Counted from the stretch's first letter, positions 32,505 through 42,148 are shown. The stretch: DNA of 64,000 nucleotides from Arsenicibacter sp965247375 (GCA_965247375.1 CBDFHU010000013.1:20276-84275); one strand, 5' to 3'. Program-made: numbers and translations. Notes: generated by a model from the letters alone, not told the origin.

Positions 32505-32749
32505 GTTTGTTTTTTTATCTATTATTTTATTTACAATTTTTCTGTTTTTACAACCTATTAGGATGACTTATCAGTATGGACAGCTATTGTGGCGTGATTG
32601 ATAGATAGACACCGGATAAGAATAATACTGTAACAATCAGCGTAGTCTTACTGCTGGTATAAACGATATTGTATAGCGCACAGCGTGCAGAAATCCGTAG
32701 TAATAAACGCAAAAATACGATGATTTTCGCAGTAATTAAAGCGGATAGG

Positions 32750-32757
32750 TATCTTTG
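32750..32757 (+). promoter_or_regulatory. -7 box of hisB
   Basis: TATCTTTG matches the TAnnTTTG consensus 23 bp before the hisB ATG. The -33 region shows only a T-rich stretch without TTG. The remainder of the 32505-32780 gap is AT-rich and holds nothing else recognised. Confidence 0.5.
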
Positions 32758-32780
32758 CCTACTCGTAGAAAAACTGCACT

Positions 32781-33929
32781 ATGCGCAAAGTATTATTCAT
32801 AGACCGCGACGGAACGTTGATTATTGAACCCCAGTCTGACTTTCAGATTGACTCTCTGGAAAAACTTGAATTCATTCCCGGTGTTTTATCCGCGCTGCGA
32901 AAAATCGCGGAAGAAACTGATTACGAACTGGTAATGGTAACGAATCAGGATGGTCTCGGAACCGATATTTTTCCGGAACCGACCTTCTGGCCGGCCCACC
33001 GGAAAATGCTGACAACGTTTGCCGGCGAAAATGTCCGTTTTGCGGCTGAACATATTGACCGGCATTTCCCGCATGACAATTCAGCAACCCGTAAACCGGG
33101 CACCGGTATGCTGACCCAATACATGACCGGAGAATACGATCTGGCCAATAGCTATGTGATCGGCGACCGGATGACGGATGTTCAGTTAGCTATCAATTTA
33201 GGGGCCAAAGCCATTCTGTTTTTACCACCTAACCTGTCACAAACTACGCAGATGGCTGATATTACCGGCCTGACAGACGTAATGGAACAGACGATTGCGC
33301 TCAAAACCGGTAGCTGGCACGCCATTTATGAGTTTCTGCGTTTGCCGGCCCGTACAGCTTCTGTAGAACGTAATACGAAAGAAACACAGATCCGGATTGA
33401 GTTAAATCTGGATGGTACCGGAAAATCATCCATGAAAACCGGTCTGGGGTTCTTTGATCACATGCTGGATCAGGTAGCCAAACATTCGGGCGCGGATCTG
33501 ACGATTGAGGTAAACGGCGATCTGCATATCGACGAACATCATACGATTGAAGATACGGCGCTGGCACTCGGCGAAGCGTATCGCAAGGCCCTCGGCGACA
33601 AGCGGGGCATCAGCCGGTATGGTTTTCTGCTGCCGATGGATGAAGCCCTTGCACAGGTAGCTATTGACTTCTCCGGCCGCCCGTGGCTGGTGTGGGAGGC
33701 TGAATTCCGCCGCGAAAAAATCGGGGATATGCCGACCGAAATGTTCTTCCATTTCTTTAAATCATTCTCAGATACGGCTTTATGCAACCTCAATATCAAC
33801 GTGGAGGGCGACAACGAGCATCACAAAATTGAAGCCGTTTTCAAGGCCTTTGCGAAAGCAATTAAAATGGCCGTCAGCCGGAATATTGCTGAGATTGATA
33901 ACCTGCCCAGTACAAAAGGGGTTCTGTAA
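32781..33929 (+). CDS. hisB: Bifunctional histidinol-phosphatase / imidazoleglycerol-phosphate dehydratase
   Basis: The 382-residue fusion has an N-terminal HAD phosphatase (D8-R-D10-GT motif, GDRMTDVQLA near residue 131) and, from about residue 193, an IGPD domain. The IGPD domain carries the Mn-binding HHTIEDTALALGEA, DEHH and a second H-x3-E set (DNEHHKIEAVFKA). It performs the seventh and ninth steps of histidine synthesis. The fusion is the usual form in Bacteroidota and enterobacteria. No other his gene is in the window. Confidence 0.96.
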   Translation: MRKVLFIDRDGTLIIEPQSDFQIDSLEKLEFIPGVLSALRKIAEETDYELVMVTNQDGLGTDIFPEPTFWPAHRKMLTTFAGENVRFAAEHIDRHFPHDNSATRKPGTGMLTQYMTGEYDLANSYVIGDRMTDVQLAINLGAKAILFLPPNLSQTTQMADITGLTDVMEQTIALKTGSWHAIYEFLRLPARTASVERNTKETQIRIELNLDGTGKSSMKTGLGFFDHMLDQVAKHSGADLTIEVNGDLHIDEHHTIEDTALALGEAYRKALGDKRGISRYGFLLPMDEALAQVAIDFSGRPWLVWEAEFRREKIGDMPTEMFFHFFKSFSDTALCNLNINVEGDNEHHKIEAVFKAFAKAIKMAVSRNIAEIDNLPSTKGVL

Positions 33930-34021
33930 GGGGGATAAACTTTCGAAAAAGGCAGGCGCATAAGGTTGCAAAACCACTCCTCATTGCCGTACTTTGCCAA
34001 AAAAACAACCTGGTTCAGATT

Positions 34022-34123
34022 ATGGATTTGTCAACTCCTTTAACGCTCCTGTTCTATGCTGTTTTGTTAACTGCCGCATTCATTACTGGCCGTTGGCTGC
34101 AACGCAAAGAGCGGAACTACTAA
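34022..34123 (+). CDS. Possible 33-residue single-span membrane protein
   Basis: ATG 34022 opens a short frame ending TAA 34123. It encodes a hydrophobic helix (LTLLFYAVLLTAAFITG) followed by a positive tail (RWLQRKERNY), a sound topology for a small inner-membrane protein. A hairpin follows 13 bp after the stop. No family is recognised, and chance cannot be excluded. The frame lies alone in the 275-bp gap between hisB and the acyltransferase. Confidence 0.4.
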   Translation: MDLSTPLTLLFYAVLLTAAFITGRWLQRKERNY

Positions 34124-34136
34124 GCATAAGCTGGTT

Positions 34137-34167
34137 CGCAAACAGCCCGTTTCCGTGGCTGTTTGCG
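34137..34167 (+). terminator. Hairpin between hisB region and acyltransferase gene
   Basis: An 11-bp perfect stem (34137-34147 with 34157-34167) has a 9-base loop. No T-run follows. It lies after the small ORF and 37 bp before the next gene, so it could end the upstream transcript. Confidence 0.5.
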
Positions 34168-34204
34168 GGCTACTTGGCTGTAACACATTGTCGTTTTTAC
34201 GCCT

Positions 34205-34771
34205 ATGTTCAGTGCACTTGCCCGTTGGTTGTTCGGGCTGTCCGGCTGGAAAATTGCCGGTAATATTCCTCATATTCCTAAGGGGATCTGGGTTGTCGCT
34301 CCGCATACGACAAACTGGGATTTTCCCGTCGGCGTCGGTGTGCGTGCCGAACTCCGGATCTGGATACAGTATCTCGCCAAAAGCCAGTTATTTACCTGGT
34401 ATGCCGGCTGGTTTTTCCGCATCCTTGGCGGTAAACCGGTCTACCGGAATAAATCCAACAATCTGGTCGACGCTATTGTCGATATTCTGAACAGCAATCA
34501 GCAGCTTCACGTGTGCATCACACCGGAGGGAACCCGCAGTAATGTGTCAAAACTAAAGACCGGCTTTTATTACATTGGGCTTAAGGCAAACGTTCCGCTG
34601 ATTCTGACTGGTTTCGATTACCCCCGCAAACTTGTTATCCTGAGTGAGCCCATGTATATGACAGGGAACTATGAGCAGGATATGCGGGCGATATATGATT
34701 TCTTCCTGCAGGTACAAGGCGTCCGGAAAGACTGGTTACAGCACTACGCCGAAACAGGCGAAATCAACTAA
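34205..34771 (+). CDS. Lysophospholipid acyltransferase (PlsC-like) family protein
   Basis: The 188-residue protein has the catalytic H-x4-D block APHTTNWDFPVG (near residue 33) and the glycerol-phosphate-binding PEGTRSN (near residue 108), both in PlsC spacing, plus an N-terminal hydrophobic segment. Its short length is typical of Bacteroidota 1-acyl-glycerol-3-phosphate acyltransferase-like proteins. The acceptor is not certain. Its TAA overlaps the TAG of the convergent SGNH-like gene by two bases. Confidence 0.88.
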   Translation: MFSALARWLFGLSGWKIAGNIPHIPKGIWVVAPHTTNWDFPVGVGVRAELRIWIQYLAKSQLFTWYAGWFFRILGGKPVYRNKSNNLVDAIVDILNSNQQLHVCITPEGTRSNVSKLKTGFYYIGLKANVPLILTGFDYPRKLVILSEPMYMTGNYEQDMRAIYDFFLQVQGVRKDWLQHYAETGEIN

Positions 34772-35802
34772 CGGATTACATTCACCACATTATCCAGCCA
34801 GACCTTCCGGCCGTTACAGTTCCAGTGCGAATCGCCGGTGGCATACACCGGTTCGCGGCTGTTTTTGTACGACGAATACACATCAACGACGGGAATTTTT
34901 AAACGCGGATGCCGCTGAATACGCTCAATCAGGTGATTATAGGTCCCGCGTGACGGATCGAGAATACTTGCCTTATTCGGAATAATTGACAGGTAAACGG
35001 CATCGAAACCGGCTTTGCGGTAACGCAGGGCTACATGATTCAGGCTATCAACCAGACGGCTCACCTCTTTATCCCCCAATGGTGCAAACGACGAATTAAG
35101 CACTTTGGACGTATCTACATCCAGATCAACAAAGACATGCTGCCGGTCTTCCGATAAGCCGACTTTCGGGCTAAAGCGGTCAAAAAGACTGAGCGTGAGA
35201 GACGCTTTTAATTCCTTTACCCATAAAAACAAATCCTGACTGAACAGGACTGTTTCGAGCCGCTCCTCAATGCCTTTTGACTGAATCTGGTCGAACAACT
35301 GACGACGCCACGTTTTCGTACGTTCTTCGCCGGTGGCTGTACGGGTTGTATCCTGGACGACGGCCAATGACTGCACCGGCCGGGCAAAGTGTTCGCGGAA
35401 ATGACGTTCCACACTCTCCAGAATCAGCACATTGTATTTACTTGTATCAAGCTTTACCTGCAGTTGATTTTCCCAGTGTACCCGCCGGTAATAGCTCACC
35501 GGCAAACCGGCACCCTGAAAGGCTGCCTGGCTCAGGCGTTGAGGCTCGCTGAAACTGTCACCAATGATGTACAGTGATACGGGGCGCGCAGCCGAGTCTG
35601 TCTGCACCGGTACGGGATCGTTACAGGGAAGCTGCGGTTCCTTAAACTGCGGCAGACTGGAGAGCCGGTACAGATCGCCGAAGCGGTAGTCATCGGCAAC
35701 AAATCCGGTCTGATACATCCAGTGCATAACGGAGCCGGAGCAGCCGCCCAGCCAAAGTATTGATGCTGCAAAGATCAGACTATAGCGAATCAGTTTAGTC
35801 AT
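34768..35802 (-). CDS. SGNH/AlgX-like lipoprotein, possible polysaccharide O-acetyl-handling protein
   Basis: The 344-residue protein has a lipobox (WLGGC, Cys21). An SGNH-hydrolase block I, YIIGDSFSEP (near residue 80), puts the Ser in a GDS motif, and a C-terminal ATGDSHWNCNGRKV resembles the Asp-x-His-Trp-Asn catalytic end of AlgX/AlgJ-type acetyltransferases. Sequence between them is not recognisable. Location at the edge of a glycan gene region supports a cell-surface role, and activity is inferred. Its ATG overlaps the stop of the large upstream gene by one base (TAATG), so they are co-expressed. Confidence 0.65.
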   Translation of the reverse strand: MTKLIRYSLIFAASILWLGGCSGSVMHWMYQTGFVADDYRFGDLYRLSSLPQFKEPQLPCNDPVPVQTDSAARPVSLYIIGDSFSEPQRLSQAAFQGAGLPVSYYRRVHWENQLQVKLDTSKYNVLILESVERHFREHFARPVQSLAVVQDTTRTATGEERTKTWRRQLFDQIQSKGIEERLETVLFSQDLFLWVKELKASLTLSLFDRFSPKVGLSEDRQHVFVDLDVDTSKVLNSSFAPLGDKEVSRLVDSLNHVALRYRKAGFDAVYLSIIPNKASILDPSRGTYNHLIERIQRHPRLKIPVVDVYSSYKNSREPVYATGDSHWNCNGRKVWLDNVVNVIR

Positions 35803-38507
35803 TATCGTATTCGGATCGAAAAGAGCTGAACCGCTTTGCTGATTCCGCTCAGAATGTACAACTCCCCCGTTTGCTCGTCGAGCTGAAGTACCACGGGGAA
35901 ATCACTCGGTATGGGCCGGTCGTTGATTTTTCGCCGGTTCAGGGTGTAAATATCCGTAAAACCGCCGGATTTAATGCTGATCAGTTCCACGCCGGTGCCT
36001 AGCCGATGGTAACGGACATTACTTTCACCGGGCTTGAGGCCACGAATATCCAGCTGGAGATTGCCTTGCTGATCCAGAATAGCGGTTTCGGTATCGGTTG
36101 TCCGGAGCAGCAGCCAGTTTGTCTGGGCAGCATCCGGGAAGAGCCGGAACGATCCGTCACGGATGGGCCTGTACAACTGGCTACGTCTGGCAATCAGGCC
36201 GTTCGGATGTAGCTCAAGGACCTCACCTTGTGTTGTGACCGCCTGCATCATGGTACTTCCTGCCGGTTGCAGGACGGGGCTTACAAAGGGTTTATCAACG
36301 CCCTCAAAAGTCAGTTTTGCCGGAAAATGAGTCACATACGTACCGTCATCGTGCCAGCGGTGCAGCGTTCCGTCGGCCTGCAGGGCCAGAATTTCCATGC
36401 CATTACCCTCATCGATCAGCTGAAAAGGCAGGAGCAACGGGCCCGGATGCGGATTTCTGACCAACCTGATAAAGGCTTTCTTCTGTCGGTCAAGTGCGTA
36501 AATATGCCCGTCCTTGTGGGCCGCCAGCGCAATCAGGCTGGATTGCCGGCTACCCCGCGGGAGCAGGAGCAGGGACGGGTCGATACCGGCGGGCAGGGCA
36601 ATGCTTCTCAGTTTAACCGTTCGCGCATCCGGATTCGGGTCGGCGACATATAGCTTCCGGGCGGTCATGAACAGGTATTGTAACCGGCCGTTGCTGAGGT
36701 AGTCAGCCGCAACAATATTGCTGCGGATCGCTCCGTCCGTAGTATCCTGTACAATTTTATCGCCTTCCGGTGTCACCAGAACAAACTGACCGGCGTTGTT
36801 CTGGGCGTAAAACTGGGCCGAACCGTCGGCGAGGTTACCGGAAACGACCGGGGCTGCAATCAGCGGGGCATTAAACTCAACACGCCGGCGCAACAACAGC
36901 CTGTTCAGGACGTTGCTGCCCGATTGCCGGGTGGAGCGTCCCAGAACGAGCGTGGACTGTACTTTTTCATTCCCATAGCTCGCCTGATACACCATGTTTT
37001 CAAGGTTATTCAGTGAAGCCGCCGAATAACCGAGCAGATTGCGCCACGTAATGGGCCAACTAGTCGGCAGGGTGGTCTGTGACCGGTTCACACGGACGAA
37101 TGCCGTAAAATTGGCGGGACGCAGAATCTGGTTTAACAAACCAAGCTGACGCGGGTCAGTCGCCCAGACGGCTTTGCGGTCAAGCTGCTGTAAATAGTCT
37201 TGCATCACATCTTCGCCGTTGGCAATGAGGAGGTAATTGCCATGCTGGGTAATCCAGCTTTGCGGAAAACCGCTGAACAGATTACTGAAGAGTGAGGCCG
37301 GCAATTCAGGCACATTGATCCGGAGTAGCTTGTGTTTCAGAAAAGTTTTAACCGTTGACGGCCCTTTGGCACCGGTCAGGAAGGCCAGGTTCTGAAATTC
37401 TGTCGACAGCTTCCTGAGATCTTTCGCTTTCAGGATAATTACTTTCCGGTTGGCATTAACAGCCGATTCGAGCCGGCAGAGAATAACATCCTGACCCAGT
37501 GCATTAAAGAAACCCGGTAAATCTTCTTCCAGTTTTTCGATGCGCTCCTGTACGGATTTGTTGGCGGTAGAGCCCAGGACACGCGCCATCGACTGACCGA
37601 AACGGGCCGGATTACTCAGGCCAAGATGATAAAGCACCGCAGTAGTCTGCGGGATGACATCGCCGCTGGTGATACGGACAGGGGTCTGGTCAACAAAAAT
37701 ATTCGCAATATCCTGCCGGTCGCCGATGTCGTCGGCGGCATAACCGATCAGGTGGGTCCGGCTGGCCGACTGCCGGAACTGAAGGCTGAGTTTTTCAGGC
37801 AGGAACAGGTTAACCAGCGACCGTTTGGCTTCCGGTTGCTCAAAGAGCGCCTGCATGACTTCCGGCCGGATGGACAAACCAGCCACATGATCGGCGTCGA
37901 TCCGGAAATTAATTTCCTGCTCACTGCGCGGCAGGGTTTTATGCAGTGTCCGGATCACATTTTCAACCAGTACCCCCGACGAACTGCCGATCAGGAAATG
38001 TTCGGTTGCGAAAAAGGTACCATATGACTGGTTGGTAAGACTGACCAGTTCCTGGATCCGTTCGCCGGAAAACGAGCGGGCCAGCATCCGGTACTTATTC
38101 GGGTCGGGGTGGCGTATTTTTTCGAGAAATGCCGGATCGCTGGTCAGATCAAGGGGAATGTAAAAAACGAACCCCAGCTGTGTTTTTGAAATCGGGTGAA
38201 GCGAATACCGGACAACTTTTCTGGCCAGAAAAGCCCGTGCGGTTGCGGTGTCAGCGGCTGTATAAAAAAAGCGTTCCAGGTTCTGGAGTGCTTCCTGGAA
38301 GACCGGTACATTCCGGAGCGGCATCTGGGTCCGCAATGCGCGCCCTGAAACCGGCGCCTGTAGCGTCTGGCTGTCGAATACGAGTAAGGCATCTGCCGGT
38401 ATCAGGGCTGACAGCGACCGGGGTTTGGCTATGAACTGCTGATAGCCTGCCCAGGCCAATATCGCGGCTAAAACTGCGCCAATACCAATCCAGATACGTT
38501 TTTTCAT
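35802..38507 (-). CDS. Large exported protein of unknown function, beta-propeller-like C-terminal half
   Basis: Start ATG 38507 (MKKRIWIGIG) begins a membrane anchor or signal helix; a TTG nine bases earlier is less likely. The 901-residue protein has an N-terminal half (about 30-520) resembling the DUF3352-type proteins of Bacteroidota, with PADALLVFDS near the start. A C-terminal half contains repeats such as YLFMTARKLYVADP and GHIYALDRQKKAFIRL, suggesting beta-propeller blades. No catalytic motif was found. It is translationally coupled to the SGNH-like lipoprotein gene and may act with it in the periplasm. Confidence 0.75.
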   Translation of the reverse strand: MKKRIWIGIGAVLAAILAWAGYQQFIAKPRSLSALIPADALLVFDSQTLQAPVSGRALRTQMPLRNVPVFQEALQNLERFFYTAADTATARAFLARKVVRYSLHPISKTQLGFVFYIPLDLTSDPAFLEKIRHPDPNKYRMLARSFSGERIQELVSLTNQSYGTFFATEHFLIGSSSGVLVENVIRTLHKTLPRSEQEINFRIDADHVAGLSIRPEVMQALFEQPEAKRSLVNLFLPEKLSLQFRQSASRTHLIGYAADDIGDRQDIANIFVDQTPVRITSGDVIPQTTAVLYHLGLSNPARFGQSMARVLGSTANKSVQERIEKLEEDLPGFFNALGQDVILCRLESAVNANRKVIILKAKDLRKLSTEFQNLAFLTGAKGPSTVKTFLKHKLLRINVPELPASLFSNLFSGFPQSWITQHGNYLLIANGEDVMQDYLQQLDRKAVWATDPRQLGLLNQILRPANFTAFVRVNRSQTTLPTSWPITWRNLLGYSAASLNNLENMVYQASYGNEKVQSTLVLGRSTRQSGSNVLNRLLLRRRVEFNAPLIAAPVVSGNLADGSAQFYAQNNAGQFVLVTPEGDKIVQDTTDGAIRSNIVAADYLSNGRLQYLFMTARKLYVADPNPDARTVKLRSIALPAGIDPSLLLLPRGSRQSSLIALAAHKDGHIYALDRQKKAFIRLVRNPHPGPLLLPFQLIDEGNGMEILALQADGTLHRWHDDGTYVTHFPAKLTFEGVDKPFVSPVLQPAGSTMMQAVTTQGEVLELHPNGLIARRSQLYRPIRDGSFRLFPDAAQTNWLLLRTTDTETAILDQQGNLQLDIRGLKPGESNVRYHRLGTGVELISIKSGGFTDIYTLNRRKINDRPIPSDFPVVLQLDEQTGELYILSGISKAVQLFSIRIR

Positions 38508-38585
38508 AAGCAGCAAAAATACGACAATGACCTTTAATCAAGGGCGGAAAGAATCGCACATACGCCCTGATATTTATGAACAGGT

Positions 38586-38618
38586 ATAAAAAAACGAGAC
38601 AGGTATGCCTGTCTCGTT
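38586..38618 (-). terminator. Rho-independent terminator of the GT2-flavoenzyme operon
   Basis: An 11-bp perfect stem (38593-38603 with 38608-38618) with a 4-base loop is followed on the - strand by a run of seven T. It lies 22 bp past the flavoenzyme stop. Confidence 0.9.
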
Positions 38619-38639
38619 GCAAGGTATTCAGTATAGGAA

Positions 38640-40031
38640 TTATTTACCCCACATCGCGTTGGCTGTTTCGGGGAAGAACAGGGTCAGCTCCGGCACTTTT
38701 GTGACCATCCGGCTGGCCCACTCCACACCCTGCATCAGCGAATGATCCTGATTGCTGACTTCATATTTCCAGGCTCCGAAGCGGCCGCGTGAATAAATGC
38801 TGAACGGCTCCAGAGCAGGTAATACGTCTTTCAGAATACCGTCGCGCTCAACGGAAGGAGTAGGATACCCATATTCAAAGGCGACATGAAAAGTAGATAC
38901 CACGTCATCCGCCGATTCAATAAGCTGGTCTTCAATCAGGGCCTTAATAGTGTCCTGAATTAGGGTTTCGCGGTCAACCGGTTTGGCGGTTGATTCACTG
39001 GTTTCGGTCATCAGCGACCAGTATTCGCCGTCGGCCGGTACGTTGTTCGGGCTGTAGTTCGAGAACACCGTTACCCGGTAATACGGGCTGTTGGCTTCCG
39101 GGAAATACATCCAGCACATTGTTTCCAGCGATTTTTTCGGTTTGCCTTTGAGGCCGATACCGACCACATTCGTCGATGAATGTTTCAGACCCTGGGCTTT
39201 TTCGGTTACCGTACTGTCCAGTCCGTCAACCAGGCGCGTGAAAATATCGACCGGCATCGTATTGAGCAGGTGTTCGTATTCGATCTCTTCGCCGTTGGCA
39301 AGGGTCAGTTTTTTGGCCGGTGCATTAACGCTGGTAACGGCGGCGTTCAGTTTAATGTATTCGCGGCCGACCAGATCACCGACGGATTCCCAGATACCGC
39401 CTGTTCCGCCGTGTTTAGGAAACTGAAACGTCGAGTTCGGTCCCCAGGAGTAATCTTCCTGATTGAAGATAATATTTTTGGTTACCCGCGCCAGGTCAGT
39501 CACCGCCACGCGTTCCCCGACCCAGACTGCGTTCATTTCTTCGGCGGGGTAGGCCCAGACCTTGAAATTGTAAGGGAACATAAACGTGTCGGCCAGACCA
39601 GGTCCGAACGTTTGCAGAATCCACTCGCGGAAGTTAGCCGGTTTGCGGTTGACCGGGAATTTATAATTCTGGATAATGCCTTCGAGGCATTTCCACATCG
39701 TTTCCGGCTTCAGGTACTTGATGTTATTCTGGAAGGGATACGGCACAAACCGGTCTTCGATCCAGACCCATGATTCACGCTGATGCGTCAGCCAGCCGTC
39801 TTCGCCGAGGGCTTTGCGCATCAGATCGTCAAAATACGAATAGTGAGAAAACTGAACGTGGCCGCCAACGTCCCAGACAAAGCCCTTTTCGTCGACGAAG
39901 CTTTTGGCTAAGCCACCGATACGGTCTTCTTTTTCCAGCACGATAAAGTCTGTAATACCAAGCTCTTTGAGTCGATATGCTGCTCCTAAGCCGGTCGGGC
40001 CGGAGCCAATGATCACATATTTATGCTTCAT
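38640..40031 (-). CDS. FAD-dependent UDP-galactopyranose-mutase-like / amine-oxidase family protein
   Basis: The 463-residue protein begins with a dinucleotide-binding motif KYVIIGSGPTGLGAA and the second FAD-binding stretch EKEDRIGGLAKSF. It then has segments typical of UDP-galactopyranose mutase-like and protoporphyrinogen-oxidase-like flavoproteins (YPFQNNI, FMFPYNFKVWAYPAEEMN, GGTGGIWESVGDL). Such proteins in glycan loci interconvert or modify nucleotide sugars, but the substrate is not determined. It follows a GT2 gene by 2 bp and ends at a strong terminator. Confidence 0.8.
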   Translation of the reverse strand: MKHKYVIIGSGPTGLGAAYRLKELGITDFIVLEKEDRIGGLAKSFVDEKGFVWDVGGHVQFSHYSYFDDLMRKALGEDGWLTHQRESWVWIEDRFVPYPFQNNIKYLKPETMWKCLEGIIQNYKFPVNRKPANFREWILQTFGPGLADTFMFPYNFKVWAYPAEEMNAVWVGERVAVTDLARVTKNIIFNQEDYSWGPNSTFQFPKHGGTGGIWESVGDLVGREYIKLNAAVTSVNAPAKKLTLANGEEIEYEHLLNTMPVDIFTRLVDGLDSTVTEKAQGLKHSSTNVVGIGLKGKPKKSLETMCWMYFPEANSPYYRVTVFSNYSPNNVPADGEYWSLMTETSESTAKPVDRETLIQDTIKALIEDQLIESADDVVSTFHVAFEYGYPTPSVERDGILKDVLPALEPFSIYSRGRFGAWKYEVSNQDHSLMQGVEWASRMVTKVPELTLFFPETANAMWGK

Positions 40032-40033
40032 GA

Positions 40034-40798
40034 TTATAAGGTAGTCACCGGTTCAGGCTGGCGTATTGCCTTGACCTTACGGTTTAGATCCAGCCGGAAC
40101 TGTGCTAATTCGCGGAAGCTCTGCATGCACACTTTCAGCAGCTTCCACTTCAGAATAGAGACGGTTCCTGTCTGGCGTTCTTTGTGCGTAATGGGGATAT
40201 CAAACAGATTACAGCCGGCTTTCTTCGCCATCACGGCCAGGAAGATATTCGGTGCAAACGGTTCCGGGTCCGGCAATTGGGCCAGCAGTTTTTTCAGGAA
40301 ACTGCCTTTGATCAGCCGGAAAGGAATATTGCTGTCAGAGATAAAGGTTCCGTAGATAGCGGCAATACTATATTGCAGGATCCGCGTGATGATCAGACGG
40401 GCACCGGCATCGTGACGAACCTGCCGGTATCCCAGAATAAACGGGGATTCATGGCGTTTGGCCCAGAGCTTCATGAAGTCATCCGTAACAAACTGGTCGT
40501 CGCTATCTGTCTGGAACACGTACTCAGAGTCAAGTGCAACCGCCTGCCGGTAGCCATTCACAACGGCATTACCGTGGCCACCGTTTTTCTGGTTAACGAC
40601 GAACAGCTTAGGGTATTTGTCTTTGATCTGATCCAGGATTTCGCCTGTACGGTCTTTTGAGCCGTCGTTAATCACGATCAGCCGGGTATTATCTGCGGGA
40701 AATTGCCGGTCTAGCATACCGGTCCATTGCTCAACAACAAGTTCGATGCACTCTTCCTCATTATAGGCCGGCATCACGATTGACAGCAAAATACTCAT
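40034..40798 (-). CDS. Glycosyltransferase family 2 (dolichol-phosphate-mannose-synthase-like)
   Basis: Start ATG 40798 (MSILLSIVMPAYNEEE) puts the GT-A fold at the N-terminus; the frame extends to 40858 without similarity. The 254-residue enzyme has VMPAYNEEECIELVV, NDGSKDRTGEIL, and the acidic DXD-like TDSDDQFV. It lacks C-terminal membrane helices, as in single-domain DPM1-like transferases. It probably makes a lipid-linked sugar. It is cotranscribed with the flavoenzyme gene from the promoter with the 30-bp conserved element. Confidence 0.87.
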   Translation of the reverse strand: MSILLSIVMPAYNEEECIELVVEQWTGMLDRQFPADNTRLIVINDGSKDRTGEILDQIKDKYPKLFVVNQKNGGHGNAVVNGYRQAVALDSEYVFQTDSDDQFVTDDFMKLWAKRHESPFILGYRQVRHDAGARLIITRILQYSIAAIYGTFISDSNIPFRLIKGSFLKKLLAQLPDPEPFAPNIFLAVMAKKAGCNLFDIPITHKERQTGTVSILKWKLLKVCMQSFRELAQFRLDLNRKVKAIRQPEPVTTL

Positions 40799-40898
40799 CT
40801 GGTCTCTGGAGTACGATTGGCTCCGCTTTTGGATACACACCAATCGGGTGTACACCATCGAAGAACCCTGACTCTTTTATCTATTGATAATGATTGTG

Positions 40899-40948
40899 CA
40901 AATATAGCTAATTGTTAGCCGTAAGTCTGTGAAGAAAATTGGACTTTA
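40899..40948 (-). promoter_or_regulatory. Glycan-operon promoter with conserved upstream element (copy A)
   Basis: On the - strand a -7 box TATATTTG (40899-40906) is preceded by ACTTACGG and TAAAGTCCAATTTT (30-bp element 40919-40948, 8-bp spacer between the blocks). The same two blocks with the same spacing occur before the epimerase-GT2 gene at 48575-48604. No -33 TTG is present at the usual distance. Confidence 0.65.
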
Positions 40949-40987
40949 TCAAGCGGCCGGTTCCCATAACCTTACTATTCCCCTTAC

Positions 40988-42139
40988 TTAATACGAAAAT
41001 TTATCTTTCAGCGAGTTAACAGGCTTTTCGATGATAAACCACGATAACGTTGCCAGTAAAACCGTTAACCCGTAGAAATAACACAATTTTACCATTGGTG
41101 TACTTGTCAGGAAAGGCAGGAGGGAGACTGCTTTATTCCAGACACGTAAGGTGATATAGGTGGGCTGTGTATGGTAATAATTGAAAATCAGGTTATGGAA
41201 AAGGTACAAACCATAGCTGATCTGGCCCAGATAGACGCTCACCCGATTGGTTAGCAGTAATTTAACCGGGCCGCCGAAGCCAACCACGGCCCGGCCGATC
41301 AGAAACATACAGAACAGCGAGGTAACAAACCGGTCCGTAATGTCAGTAGCGATATTACGGGAGGCATTATCCGCCGTTCCCGGCAGTATTTTCATCAGGT
41401 AGATATTCAGGGCATATAGTACAAAACTGAGGAGCAGCAGTCCGTTGCTGGTCACCAGTCTGTTAAATTGTTCGCGCTTGTTAACCATCAGCCAGGCCAG
41501 TATGCCGCCCAGTCCGAAGGCGTCGAGACAGGTAGGCATCAGTACGAACTGAGCCATCCAGGGGGCCTGCGTTACAAACAAAGCAACCCGCAGGAGGAAC
41601 GAAGCGGCAATCAGTGTAAACAGTGTCCGCAGCAGGTACCGGCCCGGAATGAAGAGCACCAGAAAAGGGAAAAAGATATAAAACTGTTCTTCGACCGCCA
41701 GCGACCATAAGTGGTCAATAGCACCCAGCCAGGTCTGATGAGCCACGATCCAGATATTCTGGGTATAGGTCATTAACCAGCCGAACGCCATGCGTACCGA
41801 CTGGAAGTTGATCAGGGTCAGTACGAGAATCGTCAGGTAATACACCGGGAAAATGCGCAGGCTCCGGCGGATAAAAAAGGCTTTAAGCGAGTGTCCGTGT
41901 CCGCGCCCGAGCCGTTCATCATGCTGCTGGCTGGTGATCAGGATGCGGGTGATCAGAAAGCCGCTCAGGACAAAAAACAGATTTACCCCGAAATAGCCCA
42001 GCGGTAACTGATTTTGCTCCCCCAGCCAGTGGTCGAACATGACCAGGGTGACGGCAATAAACCGTAAACCATCCAGCTGAACAAGGTAGTTCTTCTGTTT
42101 TTGAATTGTGTCTATGGACTGACGGGCATTCGGCTGCAT
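40988..42139 (-). CDS. Acyltransferase family 3 (OafA/YrhL-type) membrane protein
   Basis: The 383-residue protein has about ten hydrophobic helices and the family 3 hallmarks LRFIAVTLVMFDHW, GYFGVNLFFVLSGFLITRI and LWSLAVEEQFYIFFP. The His in FDHW and the Arg in GFLITR belong to the catalytic site. Such enzymes O-acetylate surface polysaccharides or lipids from cytoplasmic acetyl-CoA. The upstream gene of a membrane glycosyltransferase pair ends 9 bp before it, so the three form one operon. Confidence 0.92.
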   Translation of the reverse strand: MQPNARQSIDTIQKQKNYLVQLDGLRFIAVTLVMFDHWLGEQNQLPLGYFGVNLFFVLSGFLITRILITSQQHDERLGRGHGHSLKAFFIRRSLRIFPVYYLTILVLTLINFQSVRMAFGWLMTYTQNIWIVAHQTWLGAIDHLWSLAVEEQFYIFFPFLVLFIPGRYLLRTLFTLIAASFLLRVALFVTQAPWMAQFVLMPTCLDAFGLGGILAWLMVNKREQFNRLVTSNGLLLLSFVLYALNIYLMKILPGTADNASRNIATDITDRFVTSLFCMFLIGRAVVGFGGPVKLLLTNRVSVYLGQISYGLYLFHNLIFNYYHTQPTYITLRVWNKAVSLLPFLTSTPMVKLCYFYGLTVLLATLSWFIIEKPVNSLKDKFSY

Positions 42140-42148
42140 AGCGACGTG

